The translations under genes were made by a program, and so were the position numbers. From JBEBXQ01 sp040391535 (GTDB lineage Bacteria; Bacteroidota; Bacteroidia; Cytophagales; Spirosomataceae), in assembly GCA_040391535.1 (NCBI GenBank), contig JBEBXQ010000005.1, positions 1 to 64,000 on the forward strand: 64,000 bases of DNA, given 5' to 3'. This document shows, one piece after another, positions 62,909 through 64,000 of this stretch (positions within the stretch are counted from its first letter, which is position 1; every line of letters starts with the position of its first letter). The notes beneath the pieces are model-generated. The model worked only from the letters and a program-made list of their open reading frames with translations. It was not told the DNA's origin and ran no database searches.

Positions 62909-64000
62909 ATGAAAGAGTATATAAATAAAAACCAGGAGAGATTTCTGAACGAACTTTTCGATCTGTTAAGAATTCCGTCTGTCAGCGCTGATTCAGCTTT
63001 TAAAGAAGATACCCGTAAAGCTGCCGAATTTGTTAAGGATAGTATACTGAAAGCAGGGGCCGACAAAGCTGAATTGTACGAAACTCCGGGTCATCCGGTG
63101 GTGTATGGTGAGAAAATCATAGACCCGGCTTTGCCCACGGTGCTGGTATATGGCCACTATGATGTGCAGCCGGCTGACCCTTACGAACTCTGGAACTCAC
63201 CTCCTTTTGAACCTGTCATTAAAAATGAACGGATTTATGCGCGGGGAGCCTGTGATGACAAAGGGCAGTTTTATATGCATATCAAGGCCCTTGAAACCAT
63301 GATTGAAACGGGTAATCTGACCTGTAATGTAAAAATCATGATTGAAGGAGAAGAAGAAGTGGGATCGGATCATCTGGGCGATTTTGTGAAGGCCCACAAG
63401 GATATGCTGAAATGTGATACCATTCTGATCTCCGATACCAGTATTATTGCCAACGACGTTCCTTCGGTGGAGGTAGGCTTACGCGGACTGACTTATCTTG
63501 AAGTGGAAGTTACAGGCGCCAACCGCGATCTGCACTCCGGCGTGTATGGCGGGGCAGTCGCAAATCCGATCAACGTATTGTGCGAAATGATTGCTTCCCT
63601 GAAAGATGAAAACGGGCATATTACCATACCTGGTTTTTATGATCATGTCATTGAATTAACACCGGAAGAAAGAAAAGCGCTGAATGACGCACCGTTTGAT
63701 CTGGCAGAATATAAAAAAGATCTTTCCATTGAGGATGTAGCCGGGGAAGCAGGCTATACAACCCTGGAAAGAACGTCTGTCAGGCCAACACTGGATGTGA
63801 ACGGTATCTGGGGCGGTTATACCGGAGAAGGAGCCAAAACGGTTTTGCCTTCCAAAGCCTATGCTAAAATATCCATGCGGCTGGTACCTAACCAGACAGA
63901 CAAAGAAATTGAAGATCTCTTTACAGCCCATTTTAATAAAATAGCACCTGCTTCGGTAAAAATAGTGGTCAAACCGCATCACGGCGGCTTGCCATATCTT
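62909..64000 (+). CDS. M20 family dipeptidase (3' end outside the window)
   Basis: Zinc metallopeptidase of family M20, truncated by the window after 364 codons; whole members are ~455 aa. The frame begins MKEYINKNQERFLNELFD and is open to the edge. Metal and active-site pieces: LVYGHYDVQP (His and Asp), RGACDDKGQ, the catalytic EGEEEVGS, and the dimerisation-domain DLHSGVYGGAV with the conserved His. The chain resembles the bacterial cytosolic dipeptidase group (CNDP-like). It starts 66 nt after the plsY terminator and is probably transcribed alone. ATG at 62909 gives the normal N-terminus. Confidence 0.92.
   Translation, partial: MKEYINKNQERFLNELFDLLRIPSVSADSAFKEDTRKAAEFVKDSILKAGADKAELYETPGHPVVYGEKIIDPALPTVLVYGHYDVQPADPYELWNSPPFEPVIKNERIYARGACDDKGQFYMHIKALETMIETGNLTCNVKIMIEGEEEVGSDHLGDFVKAHKDMLKCDTILISDTSIIANDVPSVEVGLRGLTYLEVEVTGANRDLHSGVYGGAVANPINVLCEMIASLKDENGHITIPGFYDHVIELTPEERKALNDAPFDLAEYKKDLSIEDVAGEAGYTTLERTSVRPTLDVNGIWGGYTGEGAKTVLPSKAYAKISMRLVPNQTDKEIEDLFTAHFNKIAPASVKIVVKPHHGGLPYL

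Noticed and set aside
1..64000. CRISPR array, tRNA/rRNA gene, insertion sequence or prophage
   Set aside because: No regularly spaced repeats, cloverleaf-like segments, transposase motifs or phage structural genes were seen in any intergenic region.

Overview
The window is a stretch of chromosome from a Bacteroidota bacterium, most likely order Cytophagales (a Spirosomataceae/Dyadobacter-like relative; genus not determinable by eye). The evidence is a SusC/SusD pair, the type IX secretion (T9SS) proteins PorX and PorW/SprE, a Bacteroidota-style atpZ-(atpI-like)-atpB-E-F-H operon with a His-rich subunit a, a 59-residue histone H1-like protein, and AT-rich leaders with TAnnTTTG-like -7 elements instead of strong Shine-Dalgarno sites. 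Gene density is high. I see no prophage, insertion sequence, CRISPR array, tRNA or rRNA gene.

Layout. 0-8.2 kb: MOSC protein and tsaD (minus), divergent from tamB, then an exopolysaccharide-type sugar transferase. 8.2-17.2 kb: a long minus-strand block (TonB receptor, SBF-like transporter, DUF4230 protein, glutamine-synthetase-like ligase, SDR dehydrogenase, aldehyde dehydrogenase, class I glutamine amidotransferase, phosphoribosyltransferase). The four middle enzymes resemble a variant of the gamma-glutamylation (Puu) route for amine or alcohol catabolism. 17.2-23.4 kb: a gene-free kilobase, then susC-susD. 23.4-29 kb: htpG, an unknown lipoprotein, and a tightly packed minus operon (DUF4905-like, LysM/RlpA-like, small membrane protein, TIGR02757). 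29-36 kb: kdsB, porX, clpP, an alpha-oxoamine synthase, queA-ispD. 36-41 kb: monomeric isocitrate dehydrogenase, a decayed alpha/beta-hydrolase remnant, plsC-like acyltransferase, acyl-ACP desaturase. 41-44.4 kb: ATP synthase Fo genes plus delta, stopping before alpha and gamma. 44.4-52 kb: porW/sprE, PBP1A, glycerate kinase, uvrC. 52-56.3 kb: H1-like protein, MaoC hydratase with a POT transporter, and a Tat-exported Gfo/Idh/MocA oxidoreductase. 56.5-64 kb: prmA, a 1569-residue exported protein of unknown function, plsY, and the start of an M20 dipeptidase that runs off the window.

Most genes are housekeeping or envelope biogenesis (TamB, KdsB, PlsC, PlsY, PBP1A, PorX/PorW, sugar transferase). 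The parts most worth follow-up are the gamma-glutamyl-type cluster with its possible dedicated uptake genes, the giant exported protein downstream of prmA, the hairpin between atpE and atpF with the truncated ATP synthase operon, and the decayed hydrolase remnant. All assignments are by reading protein motifs; no database search was made.
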